Origin: Coix lacryma-jobi var. lacryma-jobi
Lineage: Eukaryota; Streptophyta; Magnoliopsida; Poales; Poaceae
Reading direction: 5' to 3'
Assembly: GCA_009763385.1 (NCBI GenBank)
Contig: CM019828.1
Span: forward strand, 27,059,751 to 27,123,750
DNA: 64,000 nt
This document shows, piece by piece, positions 11,201-22,355 of the stretch (position 1 is the stretch's first letter; every line of letters starts with the position of its first letter). A program made the position numbers and the translations under genes. The notes under the pieces were generated by a model, which was not told the DNA's origin, ran no database searches, and worked only from the letters and a program-made list of their open reading frames with translations.

Positions 11201-12537
11201 GGCTACGTCAACATTCAGCTTGGGGGAAAGCACCCCCGTGTATCGAGGTAAGTATCCATATCCTCTTAAGTTTTCCTTCTATACATAAATGAAAATAAAA
11301 TATAAAATAAAAAGAAAAAAATATGTGGGCACATGAAGGCTCACCATTAATTAAAAAGAAAAAAATATGGGCACATGAAAGCTCAACGCTATTAAGGGAA
11401 CCGGCTTGGAGGAGACGCACCCCCGTTATCTTCATGATCCAGGTATGTCTTGTTCACTATCTTAGTTATTTATAATAAGTGTGTTAGGTTAAATAAATAG
11501 TGTGTTAAGTTTGCTTAGTTTGTTTTAAAAAGTTAATAATAAAAGTAGAACTCTCTCTCTAATCTTTTACATGGAAATGATGAATAGTTGCTCTATCTAA
11601 TTTCTTTCAAGTACCTAGCCTGCAAAGCATGAGTTCTCCTAATTAATAATGATGCTTAAAAATGAAATTAAATGCATGGGTAGCAAATGCTTGACCTAGA
11701 GTCTAGATAGTTGACAAATATGACATGTGATGATCTGAGCTGCTATTTTCTTGTTCTAAACAACACTAGAGTTCTGGAGAGTTTCTAATATTAATATGAC
11801 TAATAATTGCATTGAGTTAAATTAAGCTTTGTTGACCCTATGAGAAGTTATCATGCTATTGAATTGAGATCACTTACACATTCCATCCATTTTCCGCATA
11901 AATGCTCATGATTATCTATTGTTATCCTCTCAAAAGTTGGTTGGAAGCATGTGGCTATTCAAAAAAAAGAGAAAGAAAAAAAAATCCAAGGAAATAAAAA
12001 GGGACAAGTGTCCGAAACCTCAAAAAGAAAGATCCCGAGGAAATAAAAAGGGACAAGTGTCCGGAACCTCGAAAAAAATGATGAAAAAAATGAATATCAG
12101 AAAAAATGGGCACGTGCCCGTCAGTAGAATTAGCCTGATAGCCATGTGTCTCTGATAGACAGAAGAGAGTGATATATTTAAAAGAGCATCCGACTCCATT
12201 TTCCCTACACATGCACTTCTCGATTCAATGGTGTGGTTGACTTTCTCTTTGGATCCATTGTTTAATTTAGCAACTTATGTTTTTAATCTTTTCTGAAAAT
12301 TCATAAAAACTCCGGGATAAAGGTGAAGTGAAAGAACTAGAGACATAGTGCTTGGTTTGATCGTTTTATCTTTCAATTACTCATGATTCAAGGTAAAGTA
12401 CTAAGCCCCATGATGAATAATATGATATCTTTTCGAGAACTTTTGTTTGAATGCTTGTGTATTTGTTGGAAGTGAAGATATAGTAGCAACTCCTGATCCG
12501 CTTTTGGGTTTGGCTTTGCTCGGGACTAGCAAAGGTT
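8245..12537 (+). other. Element B 3-prime interior: conserved with C, apparently non-coding
   Basis: There is no pol or env homology. Parts of 8316-10520 recur inverted in element C (18291-21120). Several strong splice-donor-like sites occur: AAG/GTAAGT at 9877, GAG/GTAAGT at 11247 and CAG/GTATGT at 11442. Acceptor-like sites end at 8392, 8877 and 11061. Polypurine-tract-like tags (GCTTGGGGGA and variants) recur near 8501, 9200, 9302, 11218 and 11403, as well as at the true tract. A spliced accessory transcript is possible but not shown. Confidence 0.55.
11990..12119 (+). repeat. Tandem inverted-repeat motif in the element B 3-prime region
   Basis: A unit reading AAATAAAAAGGGACAAGTGTCC occurs twice, with GGACA-N2-TGTCC cores at 12002-12013 and 12051-12062. 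A perfect palindrome GGGCACGTGCCC follows at 12108-12119. The same core is tandemly repeated in element E at 33443-33503. Confidence 0.6.
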
Positions 12538-12551
12538 AAGCTTGGGGGAAC
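12538..12551 (+). other. Polypurine tract of element B
   Basis: AAGCTTGGGGGAAC, just before the 3-prime LTR start at 12553; presumed plus-strand primer. Confidence 0.75.
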
Positions 12552-12552
12552 T

Positions 12553-13914
12553 TGTTGACGCTCACTAATGCTCATAATTAACCATCAACTATTGCATGAA
12601 ATGACACTAAATGAATCACAAAGCAAAGTTGTTGGGTTTGAAACTAACAAGTTCCACGAGTTTTGGTGCTCTCACTTGTTTTGTAGGACATCCATATTTT
12701 TACCATATAAAAGTATCTCAAGTGATGAATTGGAGTGCACCATTGCGAAGAGCTCATCGAGACGATCGAAACGGACATATCATTTGCTATATTCGGAGTC
12801 CCGGATGAAAAGATATTAATTTCGAAGCGAAATCTGCAAAAGAAGGATCTAGAAGACACCAGAAGACACCACGAGGCGGGCCACCACGTGGGCCCACTGG
12901 GCCAGACCGACCGGTCCCACATGGAGACCGACCGGTCGGCCACAGAGCCCGTTTCGCCTCCGCCTTCTGGAATATTCTTCCACCGCCTCCTAGGATGCAT
13001 CTCCACCGTCCCCGAAGTCGGTTTGATCCAACGGTGGCCGATAAATGTGACGCGGATTGATGACATGGCGATTCCTTGCCCCCTACTCCACCTCGGGCTA
13101 TATAAGCAACCCTAGACCCCCCTTTCCAGGCATCTCCATCTTCATTATTCATCTCCACATCAGAAACTAGGGTTTCAATTAGAGGTAGAGATCCCTCTAG
13201 TTGATCGTCTAGTTCTAGTTCTAGTTCATCTTCTAGTTCTAGATCTAGTTCTAGTTCATCATCTAGTTGTAATCTAGAGAGAGAGAAAGGAGAGAGCTGA
13301 GGAGGAGCCGGATCTGTCGGATCTTCCTCAACATTGTTTTGGTGCAGCATCTAGTTCGTCTTCAAGTAATCTCCAGGTTCTTCATTTACTATTTCTGAGT
13401 ACTATATTTAATTTCAGTTCTTGCTTTATTTCATTTACTGGATCTCCGCTCGTATCGAGTGCTCTAATTAAACTACTTAATTAGAGTAGTAAGCGTTAGT
13501 GTAGACGTGGTGTCTAGACTAGGGTTTACCTGAGTTTGCACCCAGCCCCACGGATAGTTGTGGTAGCCCCAGGTGGTGACAGCCCTGACGGCCGACGTAG
13601 TCCACCACGTTCGGGTTGGTGTTTGTAGGACCGTAGTCGGAGCTTCCTAGCCCCTTTCTCATCCCTTTCTGTGGCTAGTGTTCTGATGTCCCGAAGTAAG
13701 TAGAATATAGTAAGTCTTTGATTAGATAGACCTGCTTAGAAAACCCTAAATCTCTCTCTACCCACTTTATCATTCTTTTCTTGGACGTTCTTAATTCTTC
13801 TAGTACACTTCACGTTCCCCGTGGAAATCGATACCCTGGAATACTCTTGGGTGAAAGCTACATCGGTATCCGTGCGCTTGCGGATTTTTCTGTGTGCGTT
13901 TAAAATACCCAACA
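12553..13914 (+). repeat. Element B 3-prime LTR
   Basis: 1362 bp with the same TG and CA ends as the 5-prime copy, followed directly by CCCCT at 13915-13919. It has a TATA box at 13099-13105 and the palindrome cluster at 12884-12939. Confidence 0.92.
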
Positions 13915-14053
13915 CCCCTCGAGTATCAGAAGGATTGCCAGCAAAGTCTCTTAATACCATGTCAGTTTTCAATAATTCTTCACTTGCCATCCCAAGTTTC
14001 CTGAAGGTAGTATATGGCATGATATTTATGGCAGCTCCCCCATCAATAAACAT
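13915..14053 (-). pseudogene. Element A protease, N-terminal half with active site
   Basis: The reading opens with FIDGGAAINIMP. It matches the retropepsin active-site region of plant Ty3 elements (D-S/T-G-A...N.MP), with Gly in place of the usual Ser/Thr after the Asp. A DFAGNPSDTRG segment follows, and coding is cut at 13915 by element B; it resumes at 5672. It sits in a different frame from the upstream nucleocapsid-like ORF ending at 14059, so at least one frameshift lies between. Non-functional. Confidence 0.75.
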
Positions 14054-14058
14054 CTTGG

Positions 14059-15261
14059 TTAACGGCTTCCATTAACATGCCCCTTCATATAAAGTGGCTT
14101 CAAGTGTCGATGTCTAGCTAGCTTATCAAAGACTGCCTGTTGAGCCAGAACGAGCTGAGCCATCAGATCTTGGTATTCATCTTCGTCAAAATCCGAATAC
14201 ATTTCCTCTTGGACATCTTGATCTCCGGGAGCCATGAATTCTGATGGAAGAAAGAATGCCATGTAATCATTAGCCGAATGATCACTCTCATCAGGCTTTT
14301 CCTTAGGACGCCAAATTTGCTTTGTTTTGGCACCCACTTGCGTCAATTCTCTGTTCCTTAGGCGCTGCACCCTCCTTTTCTGGCTCTTTCTTAATCCCGG
14401 TGGGCACCACTGTCCTCTCTGCCAAACATATTCACGGTACTCCTCTTCTTTAGCGCGAGCCCAACCTTGATCGGCAAATCTTCTCCCTTGCCGATTTTCA
14501 GAATTACCTATTTTTAAGCGTCGATCGTCCTCGGAGAGTTGCATCCCAAGCCTTTCATGGACCGAACGGCGGTTGACTCGAGACTGCCTGTACTCAGAAT
14601 ATTGATCACTGCATTCAGGGCAGTTGTTCTTAGCAGGTAGCTTCAAGCCTTCATTCCAACAATATTTGAAAAATGAGCACTCCCAATGAGATTGCTCTTG
14701 CTCTCTCATATATTCTCGTTCTTCTCGGTATATCTCCCCTTCGTACCTCCGTTTCTTTTCTATGAACTTTTGTTCTTCATAAAATTTTTGCTTCTGGTAC
14801 CGTTCTTGCTCCCGACGCCATTTGTTCAACAAAATGCGTGTCGTGACCTTGGGCCTGGAAGCTTCGCCCCTTTCAGTTCGGCTATTCTGGAAACAAACTC
14901 GTCGCTGAAGTTCTTCATTTGTGATCTGCCGATCGGGGTCAACAACACCAGTCTTTCTCGCTCTATCAGAGGTTAACACCTTCATCTTGCTTTTGCCCCT
15001 GGGGTCATCTGCATTAACCATGTTAACTGAGAAAGATACATTATTCTGTCCGAAAGGGCTACCATCTATTTTCATCTTTCCATCGAACTTCAAATGCCCT
15101 TCTTGGATGGCCTTCTGGATCCGCACTTTGAACACTCGACAATCATTAATGGAGTGAGATCTGGTGTTATGGAAACCACAATACTTCTTGTCTTTAACCC
15201 CTTCAGGGTGCAGCATGGGATGGCCTTCCGGCAGCTTGACGCGTCCCTCTTTCACCAGCAA
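14059..15261 (-). pseudogene. gag: Element A gag/nucleocapsid-like region
   Basis: This 400-codon open stretch continues gag after two stops (near 15482 and 15327). Early residues contain KKYCGFHNTRSHSINDC, a C-x2-H...H...C arrangement typical of the zinc-binding segment in Tat-lineage gag. The central part is very rich in Arg, Glu and Gln (for example EQERYQKQKFYEEQKF), likely helical and nucleic-acid binding. The C-terminus is acidic with DEDEYQDLMAQLVLAQQ. It joins the protease region with a frame change at 14053-14059. It lies downstream of gag and upstream of protease, as expected for the family. Confidence 0.65.
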
Positions 15262-15483
15262 TTCAAATAGCTTATCCGATTTGGAAACATCAAAGTCGTA
15301 GGCCCCCTTTTGCTGTCTCAGCCATCACTGATTGACTTGAGTCGGCTCTTTAGTCCAGACCAGCTCTGTTGCAGCTATCTCATCTTCATCATCATACTCC
15401 ATTGCTTCCACTAAGAAAGCCTGATACATTTCACTAGCCACATCGCCCTTCTGGAACTGGTTGTTTCTCCTAAACCCCTGAGC

Positions 15484-16785
15484 TTAACTATTCATCGTCG
15501 CCAATCGTTGTGATAACTTCCCAAGATCATCAAATTCCATGCCGAATAGCTTTTCCCTAATATTCGGCAACATACCAGCTATAGCCATCCCCGACAATTG
15601 ATCATCTGGCAAATTCAGGGAATAGCAGAGATTTTTAGTCTCCCTGAACCTGCGCAAGTATTCTTGTGGCGTCTCATTAGCCCTCATTTTCAAACTCATG
15701 AGGTCGACCAACTTCTTCTCATTAGTTCCCGTAAAGAAATACGCATGGAATTTCTGTTCTAATTCTGCCCATGTATTAATAGAATTTGCCGGCAGAGATG
15801 TGAACCATGAGAAAGTTGGTCCTGTTAACGACAGTGGGAAGTACCGAATTCTCCAGGCTTCATCTGCAGACGCCTCTCCAAGTTGCATCAAGTAACGGCT
15901 GATGTGTTCTATAGTACTGGTATCATCTTGGCCTGAGAACTTAGTAAGATTAGTGGGAGGTTTCACCCTGGGAGGAAGTGCCACCCTGTTGTACCACTCA
16001 GGATAAGGAGATTTGTACGCATAGGACTGACTCTTTGGCTTCAGGCCAAATTGATTTTGCATCATGTCGGCCATCCTATGCATGACGAGGTCAACATTTG
16101 AATCTGGAGTTGCATGCGTTTGACCTCCAAGAAACGCCCCTGTTGAGTTTTTATAGCCCGGATTCGGGAAAGCATCAATCGCACTGTAGTCAACAAACTC
16201 TTGATATCCATCTCCATACATGTTCTTCTGCAACCTATTTGTTGCTGGAGATACTCTGAAGGCAGATTGCGGGATGTTTCCCGTCGTGCCGAATGCGAGC
16301 TGGTCGTGAGTTGTGGGAGGTTGCTGCTCTTGGTGAAGGACCATCCCACCTTTGCTTGAACCAACCCCGCCGTCTTCAGCAATTTTTCTTTGATGTTGGG
16401 GTACGGGGAATAACAGCGGTCCTTGCATCGGGCCAGCAGCTTCCTCAAAACGTTTGTCAACCGTCGGGCTGAAAATACCAACCATGATGGCACGAAAGGT
16501 ATTTAAGAAAGTTGATTGGTGATTTGTCATGGCCTCTGCTATAGCCATGTACACTAGTTCGGACAATTTTTGAGCATCTTCCTCATCAGTACTATCAGAT
16601 TGATGAGGAAGGAGAGTTCTTGGGAGGGACTGCTTCTGGAATACTTTGTTGCTCTTGTTCTTAGAAAAGGACATCAAGCATTTGTGTTGAAACTCATTGC
16701 ATGCTTGTTGTATTAAATTCTTCAATTCTGGTGGCAACTCATCCATGGTCACTTCCAAAATCTGAGTGTTGTCGAATTCAACCAT
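15484..16785 (-). CDS. gag: Element A gag (Ty3, Tat-like)
   Basis: I choose the ATG at 16785, the first after the primer site; the open frame extends upstream through the primer site into the LTR, which would not be translated. The roughly 430-residue product has a variable N-terminal half rich in Gln, Ser and Pro. The retrotransposon gag domain occupies about residues 270-430: YPEWYNRVALPP, FSGQDDTSTIEHISRYL, FPLSLTGPTFSWFTSLP, NTWAELEQKFHAYFF and ETPQEYLRRFRETKN. This is the capsid helix set of plant Ty3 elements. A stop at 15481-15483 ends it where the family normally continues into nucleocapsid, so it is truncated relative to a full polyprotein. Confidence 0.75.
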   Translation of the reverse strand: MVEFDNTQILEVTMDELPPELKNLIQQACNEFQHKCLMSFSKNKSNKVFQKQSLPRTLLPHQSDSTDEEDAQKLSELVYMAIAEAMTNHQSTFLNTFRAIMVGIFSPTVDKRFEEAAGPMQGPLLFPVPQHQRKIAEDGGVGSSKGGMVLHQEQQPPTTHDQLAFGTTGNIPQSAFRVSPATNRLQKNMYGDGYQEFVDYSAIDAFPNPGYKNSTGAFLGGQTHATPDSNVDLVMHRMADMMQNQFGLKPKSQSYAYKSPYPEWYNRVALPPRVKPPTNLTKFSGQDDTSTIEHISRYLMQLGEASADEAWRIRYFPLSLTGPTFSWFTSLPANSINTWAELEQKFHAYFFTGTNEKKLVDLMSLKMRANETPQEYLRRFRETKNLCYSLNLPDDQLSGMAIAGMLPNIREKLFGMEFDDLGKLSQRLATMNS

Positions 16786-16797
16786 CTTGGAATACAA

Positions 16798-16816
16798 GGT
16801 CCCACCTGGTGTGCCA
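16798..16816 (-). other. Probable primer binding site of element A
   Basis: On the minus strand it reads TGGCACACCAGGTGGGACC, starting five bases after the LTR. Its form and position are typical of Tat-lineage primer sites; I could not assign the tRNA. Confidence 0.55.
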
Positions 16817-16821
16817 AAAAG

Positions 16822-18036
16822 TGTGTTGGCACAAAATGTGTCGCACCGTGCCTCACACACAGCAAGCCAAAAAGCGTGGCTTCAATCGGGTGCCCGGACG
16901 GTTTGAAATCCGGAGACGTGCCAGTCGGTTTGACCTGAAAGCCAACAAGGGATAAAACTGTGAGAATAAAACTGAAACATGCCGGATGAGACCAGACAGT
17001 TCCATATTTACGGCCCTGAAGCCACTCACAATGACATATAGCTATAGAAGCTATCTGTCGACAAGTTTTAAAGATCATTCGGCTAACACCAAACATGAAC
17101 ATATGTAAACAATTGGTTGCCGAATGCACATACGTAAAAAGACATACTTGAACAAGAGATAGATTATAAGATAACGTGTATCCAAGCTCGGCAAACCAGC
17201 CGAGTTGGGGTCCATGAAGAAGGAACACACAAACAAAAATGATCAAACCAATTTAAAACCTGCATCTGCCGCACGATACCTAGTTTTATCAAAGCTTAAG
17301 CGTAATTGACACGTATGAACCCGCGACACGTAACAATCTAGATTAGAAATTAATTCGGCCATCATGGTTATGCAATTATTGGAAAAACAAGTAAAAACTT
17401 GTAAAGCAAGGCCGAACAAAATCAATCTAGATTGGGCAAAAGAGTGTTGCAAAACTAGTCAAATAAATCATACAACACATGATAACTTAATGAATCTATC
17501 AGATCTTGCCAAATCTAATAGAGCCGATAACTATCTTGCTTTTGCTAAACGTATCAAGCAAACGCCTGCCGCACGGTATTCACTCATAAGCATAGCATAA
17601 GCAAAGACTTCTTGATTGTTGACATAGATCCACCGCACGATCTTTGTAAACAAACAAGACTACTTGCATCACATCTAAATCCACCGCATGATACTAGACA
17701 TGATAACAAGGTTACCGGAACTTACGGAGGTCGACGGATCGATGATTCCTCTCGAAGAACTCGACGACACGACAAAGGACTCGAAGATGGCACAGGGCGA
17801 ATTTGTATTGATATGGTTGTGAACAGATTTACAATGGCCGGGGGTTTATATTTATACCGTGGGCGAAATACGAGTCCTGGAAGATTATGACTTACATAAT
17901 AAAACTTTGGAAAATACAAATCCTATTCCTATTTTCCTCCCAGTGTCCTCCATTGTTACGTGTCTTCTCATGCAAGCCGGCTTTACCTACCGTATTTGCT
18001 TCCCGAATGGAGTCACCGTCTTGCCAGATAGCCGAC
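16822..18036 (-). repeat. Element A 5-prime LTR, outer end missing
   Basis: 16918-18036 matches 383-1504. The LTR 3-prime end (GCCAACACA on the minus strand) borders the primer site. The first about 210 bp of the LTR, present in the other copy up to 1712, are lost at 18036 where element C begins. TATAAATA lies at 17849-17856 on the minus strand. Confidence 0.75.
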
Positions 18037-18270
18037 TTTCACTTCTGTTCTTCTTGGGTGCTTCATTGGGTATGTAGTTGATGAAGTAGCATCGTACCTT
18101 TTCTCCAGGAAAGTGAAAATGGATTTCCTCTTGAAGATGATTGCACTTATAGTGTAGACAAATGGTCTTTCTAGGATGAGGTGAAAATCATCGTCTTCTC
18201 CCATGTCAAGGATCAACAAGTCTGTGGGGACTTGATGGCCTCTAATTCTGACTACGACGTCTTCCACCAT
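18037..18270 (-). pseudogene. Element C protease fragment
   Basis: The reading contains VEDVVVRIRGHQVPTDLLIL followed by MGEDDDFHLILERPF. This matches the second half of plant Ty3 retropepsins, where ILGRPF is the conserved signature; here the Gly is changed (ILERPF). No active-site Asp segment is present on the upstream side, which instead joins the B-like noncoding interior near 18291. The frame runs into element A sequence at 18036. It is an isolated remnant in an otherwise coding-free element, perhaps left by recombination with an autonomous relative. Confidence 0.65.
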
Positions 18271-18290
18271 TCCTTCTTGTTTATGCTTCC

Positions 18291-21200
18291 TGATATGGTG
18301 TCACTCATGTTCTTCGTTCGTCCAGCAGTTTGAAGTGAAGCGTTAATTGTGGAAGTTGGCAGCATCTTGCTCAGTGTGCATGTTCTTGTAGATCTAAGAC
18401 CTTCACTCTGTAAAATTTGGGAGTGACAAACTTCTCCATGTTCTGCTCAAGAGTGTGTCATGCTCATAAAGACAAGGTAGAGATCAAGTGCATGGGCTCC
18501 GTTGGTGGAAAAACACCAATAGAACCAAAAGTTTTATTGATTCCTCTCTAACCTTAGGCACATTGCACAAGATAAACTTGTTGTTTATGTGTTCTATTCA
18601 ATCTTAACATGAGTGATAGGATCAAAAGATGAGCATGAAAGTAGCATCTTAAAATATTTAACAGATCAAATTACTTAACCCAAGGAAGGTTAATCTATGC
18701 ATAAAGTGTTGATCTTTTCATGATTGTGATATATCATCTTCCAAAGGTTAGATGCACAACATTTTAGCTCATTTATTTAAGATAGTGAGATTTAAGAGAG
18801 TAAAGCTAGGAACAAAGATCAAAGGACTGAACATGTTGAGTTGATTAGGTTAGATCAAGTGAGGTGCAACTTAAACATGTTTAGTTCTTTATTTATGTTC
18901 ATGCTAGAATCAAGGAGAACCTTTTAAAGTGATGATCACTTACCTTGCATTGAAGAGTGATTGTTTCGAACCACCTGGTGGAAACTTCTCTTGTTTAGCT
19001 GGTTTATTTATGAATGGCTTGTCTTCTCTTGTTTGTCTCACAGTGTGCTTGAGACGGGGAAGATCATAGTGGAATCATCTTTAGAGGTATCGACCTTCCT
19101 TCTCTATGTGTCGACTTATCAGTGAAGGCGCATTGTTCTTCGAGTATGTTGCCTAGGATCCTCTCTGTTTCTTGTCTTAATTCTGTACTATGAGGATGTA
19201 GGGATAGTTCCACATTCTTCTCTTGTCAACCTTTCTTGTTTTCCCTTTAATTATTGGGTTAACAAGAGACTTGAAATTAGAGCTGCTACTCGAGTGCCTC
19301 CATGATAGTCTTTGTCTTTTAATGTCATAACTGAGACTTGTTCTCTCAACAATGTCTAGATGATGGAGATCTTATCGGCTGTTCTTCTTGATTTGCTGGC
19401 TCAGGTACTATCTCTCCATCTTCTAATTCTTGTGGTGTAGTGGCTTCATCCTTCATGATTCCTTCCTCAATTCTTGGCAGTTGGTTCTCCCTACGATGTC
19501 TTCTCTTGGTTCTCTTTGGCTACTCATAAGTGATGTAGCTATTGAAGATGCAGCGAAAGATCCAAAGGTTGACTTCTCCAGAACTGGCAAAGATGATAAC
19601 ATTGATGGTGTTCAAGAACAATCTTCCAAGAATGAGTGGTGGATCATATTCTTCTTCTTGACTGGGGCAGCATCTAGCGGTTTGTAGTGATCAAAGTGGT
19701 GAGTAGGAGATCGATATGTCTTGAAGCTGGATTTCTCCTTCCTCCCCTTGATTGTGAAACACATCTAGACAACAGAATTGTCTCTCTCAGGTTGGCTTGT
19801 GATGTAGATGGACTCCCAATCAACATGTTCATGTGTTTGACTTGTAGATCTTGCTATTGTTGTAGTGGTACCATCTTATCTCCCAAGCTAGCTCTTGATT
19901 AGAAAAGAGAATAACTTCCCACTTCTTGTCTTGATGTCTTGGACAATGATGATGCAGGCATAGGTTGTCTCATACGAGGTAAGATGCATCCTGTTTGTCA
20001 TCAGCGCCCAAGCAAGACTTAAAGCTAGGCTATTGCCAGCACCATTCGTGATCTAGGAGTAGGTTTGTGTGTCTATGGGTTGAGTTTTGGATCTTCAATG
20101 TTCAGACCAAACCATGGATGAACAAAACCTCTCTTTTGCATAATGTTAGTGGACATATACCCGAAGGATTGCAAAAATTTGAAGCATGGGTTGTTGTCCA
20201 TAACTTATGTATTTTCCATCTATGCTAATAAAAGATGTTTTTAAGGATTATTTTAGCATAGACTAGTATTTTATGTGTTGGCTGCACTTTAATATGATTA
20301 AAGGCAAAAGATAACTTGCAGTAGAAGACAAAATAAATAAACTTTGATACTCACAGTTCTTTCATCCATGATGAATGCGCTGAGTCTTCATTGTGCAAAA
20401 GATGTTGAAGTTCATGTGTCTCTTCATCTCCAGTGTGAGTTTATCTCCGGACTTTCCCAAATTGATATTGAAAGTTTTCCTACAAGGGTTAATCCAAAAA
20501 TATCCAACAACTACTATAGCATATCATCGGCTCAAAAATCAACCTAGACACCACATCTAATTTGATGTAGGAAGGCATTTTAACCTAAGCACCATACTTA
20601 ATTTAAAAGCCTTTAGAGGTAAAATCAGCACACCTTTTAGCTCAAGAATCAAACCAGACACCATGTCTTACTTTCATTCATGAAAACAGTTAAACTAAGC
20701 TCCATGCCTAATTTAAAAGGTGTATGAAAATACTTCAAAACCAAAGCATACACTATAGAAAATGAAGATAACATGAGAGCATTGTAGAGATTTATTCAGA
20801 TGGTGATGAAAGAGCATGATTAGTATATGAGCATATCCGAAAGGTAGGGACAACCAACATAGCAACATGGCAAGAGATGCTCTTAGAAAGTCTATTCCCC
20901 AAGCTTGGATTTTGCAAAGAATCAAGATTGGATGAATGTAATTCAATGTTACTTGGTGATTGGTTGGGCGTACCTTGTGTTTGTTGTTCCTTTGTTCTTT
21001 TCTGCTCCAGACCTAGAAAGGTTAGTGACAAGAATACCCGAAGGAATAATTTCACAATTATATTTCTATGCTCATTACGTAAGGAAGTGCAGTGGAAAGG
21101 TAGGCGTAGCTAATAACCAGGTGTTATGATAGGATCTAAGGTTTCTACTGGTTATAGCTTGCGCTCATGGGGTAGTGATAGATAAGTGTGGAATTCAAAA

Positions 21201-21310
21201 ATAATATTCATAAGAATGAACACAAAAATGATGAAAATACTAAGACAAAAAAGGAAAAGATAAAAGTATGATTACAAGTTTAAGCAGACTTAAGATTAAC
21301 TCTAGACTGT
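18291..21310 (-). other. Element C interior, homologous to the B 3-prime interior
   Basis: It matches parts of B 8316-10520 in inverted orientation. The B splice-donor-like site (AAGGTAAGTGATC) is conserved at 18934-18946, an acceptor-like site at about 20476, and polypurine-like tags near 19870 and 20890. Open frames are short and without known domains. Confidence 0.6.
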
Positions 21311-21328
21311 TCCCCGACAACGGCGCCA
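21311..21328 (-). other. Primer binding site of element C (tRNA-Asp type)
   Basis: The plus strand reads TCCCCGACAACGGCGCCA, one mismatch from the 3-prime end of tRNA-Asp(GTC). It lies 8 bp from the LTR end. Confidence 0.8.
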
Positions 21329-21336
21329 GAAATGCT

Positions 21337-22355
21337 TGTTGACACTTACTACCGTCGCTACCAAAGTAGCCCTTGGCAGCTGCACTAGTAATGCTTAAGT
21401 ATGTTATCAGAACACTAGAGATAAATCTGCAAGCGCACAGATTAGATACCCGCACTTCACCGGATGTGTAGACCCAGTTTTACATCAAACCCAAAGGAAC
21501 GGATGTTTGTCTTAAGTCTATTGCTTAAACCCTGAGCACTAACAAAGATAGGAACACTAAAGATAAAGGGGATAACTAAGGTTTCCAGCTCTAATCTCAG
21601 GAAGCTATGCGATTATTATTCTACAGTGGATTACGTTGGGAGAACACATCCAGAGTATGGCTATTCCCAAGTAATATACTCCTGCTAGTCCTATAGACGG
21701 GAGGTGGACTACAAAGGATTCTACGGGTCTATAAGAGTCACACCCGCGAGGTACCACCAGTCCGGAATATAGGGTACACTATGCAAGTAATCGAGTCTAA
21801 GCACCACGCTTACACGACGATGACTCCTATAATTCTAGAATGACTAGATTAGAGTACTCTAATTAGAGTTGCAAGCCAGAAGAATAATAAGAACAAGAAC
21901 GCTTACTAATAATTAGAAGATGAAGACCGAATAATATCCTGATCCAAGCTCTTGACGAACTTGAATCCGCAGGTACAAGTTGAAGAAGTAGATTTGACAG
22001 GCCAAAGCTCCTTCTAATCCTCCTCTAATACCTCTCTCCCTCTCTCTTCTAATTCTAATCTTTGGATAACTCTCTACAACTAGATGAACTAGAACTAGAA
22101 CTAGAAGAACTAGAACTAGATCTAAATCAACTAGAGGGATCTCTACTTCTACTTGAAGATCTAAAGTTGGATATGTAGATGAACAATGAAGATGAAGATG
22201 AAGATGCCTCCCCAGGGGGGGTCTGAGTCTGGTTTTATAGCCCCTAAGGATGAACCGCAGCCCTTGGATCAAACCGACCTTGACCAAGGGTTGAGATGTG
22301 TTGTAGAGGTCGATTAGGGCACGCTCGACGAAGATGGGCCAAGGGGAGCTCTGGC
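21337..22355 (-). repeat. Element C 5-prime LTR, promoter and downstream part
   Basis: It ends GTGTCAACA on the minus strand next to the primer site. TATAAAA lies at 22233-22239 (minus strand). The LTR is broken at 22355 by element D. Confidence 0.75.
22233..22239 (-). promoter_or_regulatory. TATA box of element C LTR
   Basis: GGGGCTATAAAACC on the minus strand, in the same context as the B and E promoters. Confidence 0.55.

Larger units (their letters stand above)
5673..13914 (+). mobile_element. Element B: gag-only LTR retrotransposon nested in A
   Basis: The boundaries are supported by TG...CA LTR ends, 1.36 kb direct repeats at both ends and perfect CCCCT duplications (5668-5672 and 13915-13919). 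A tRNA-Asp-type primer site follows the 5-prime LTR and a GCTTGGGGGAAC polypurine tract precedes the 3-prime LTR. The interior encodes an Athila-like gag and then about 4.3 kb without protease, RT or integrase, so it is non-autonomous. By eye the LTRs differ at about 25-30 sites (around 2 percent). With a commonly used rice LTR rate of 1.3e-8 per site per year this would be of order 0.8 million years (rough inference). Confidence 0.92.
383..18036 (-). mobile_element. Element A: Tat-like Ty3/gypsy retrotransposon with nested element B
   Basis: Two long direct copies (383-1712 and 16822-18036) flank a minus-strand interior. In element order it holds a primer site, gag, a nucleocapsid-like segment, a protease interrupted by element B, a pre-RT piece and part of RNase H. 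Most of RT and all of integrase are missing. The 3-prime part carries two plus-strand accessory genes. The LTR starts TGTTTACACC and ends GCCAACACA on the minus strand. The gag and RNase H style and an antisense accessory region fit the Tat lineage (RIRE2/Grande-like); the lineage is an inference from family knowledge. The element cannot encode its own replication. Confidence 0.8.
18037..22355 (-). mobile_element. Element C (main part): gag-less relative of B
   Basis: Minus-strand element. Its primer site (21311-21328) leads straight into sequence matching the post-gag interior of B (8316 onward), so the gag gene is absent. The interior runs down to about 18291, followed by a protease fragment, and is cut at 18037 by element A. 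No 3-prime LTR is seen. Its 5-prime LTR starts at 21337 and is interrupted at 22355 by element D, resuming at 45605-46127. Confidence 0.75.

Noticed and set aside
12787..13350. 187-codon minus-strand ORF in the B 3-prime LTR
   Set aside because: It is antisense to the LTR and its acidic repeat is a shadow of CTAGTT repeats. The 5-prime LTR copy is broken by stops.
14686..15157. Plus-strand ORFs over element A gag
   Set aside because: Shadows of the Arg/Glu-rich minus-strand coding region.
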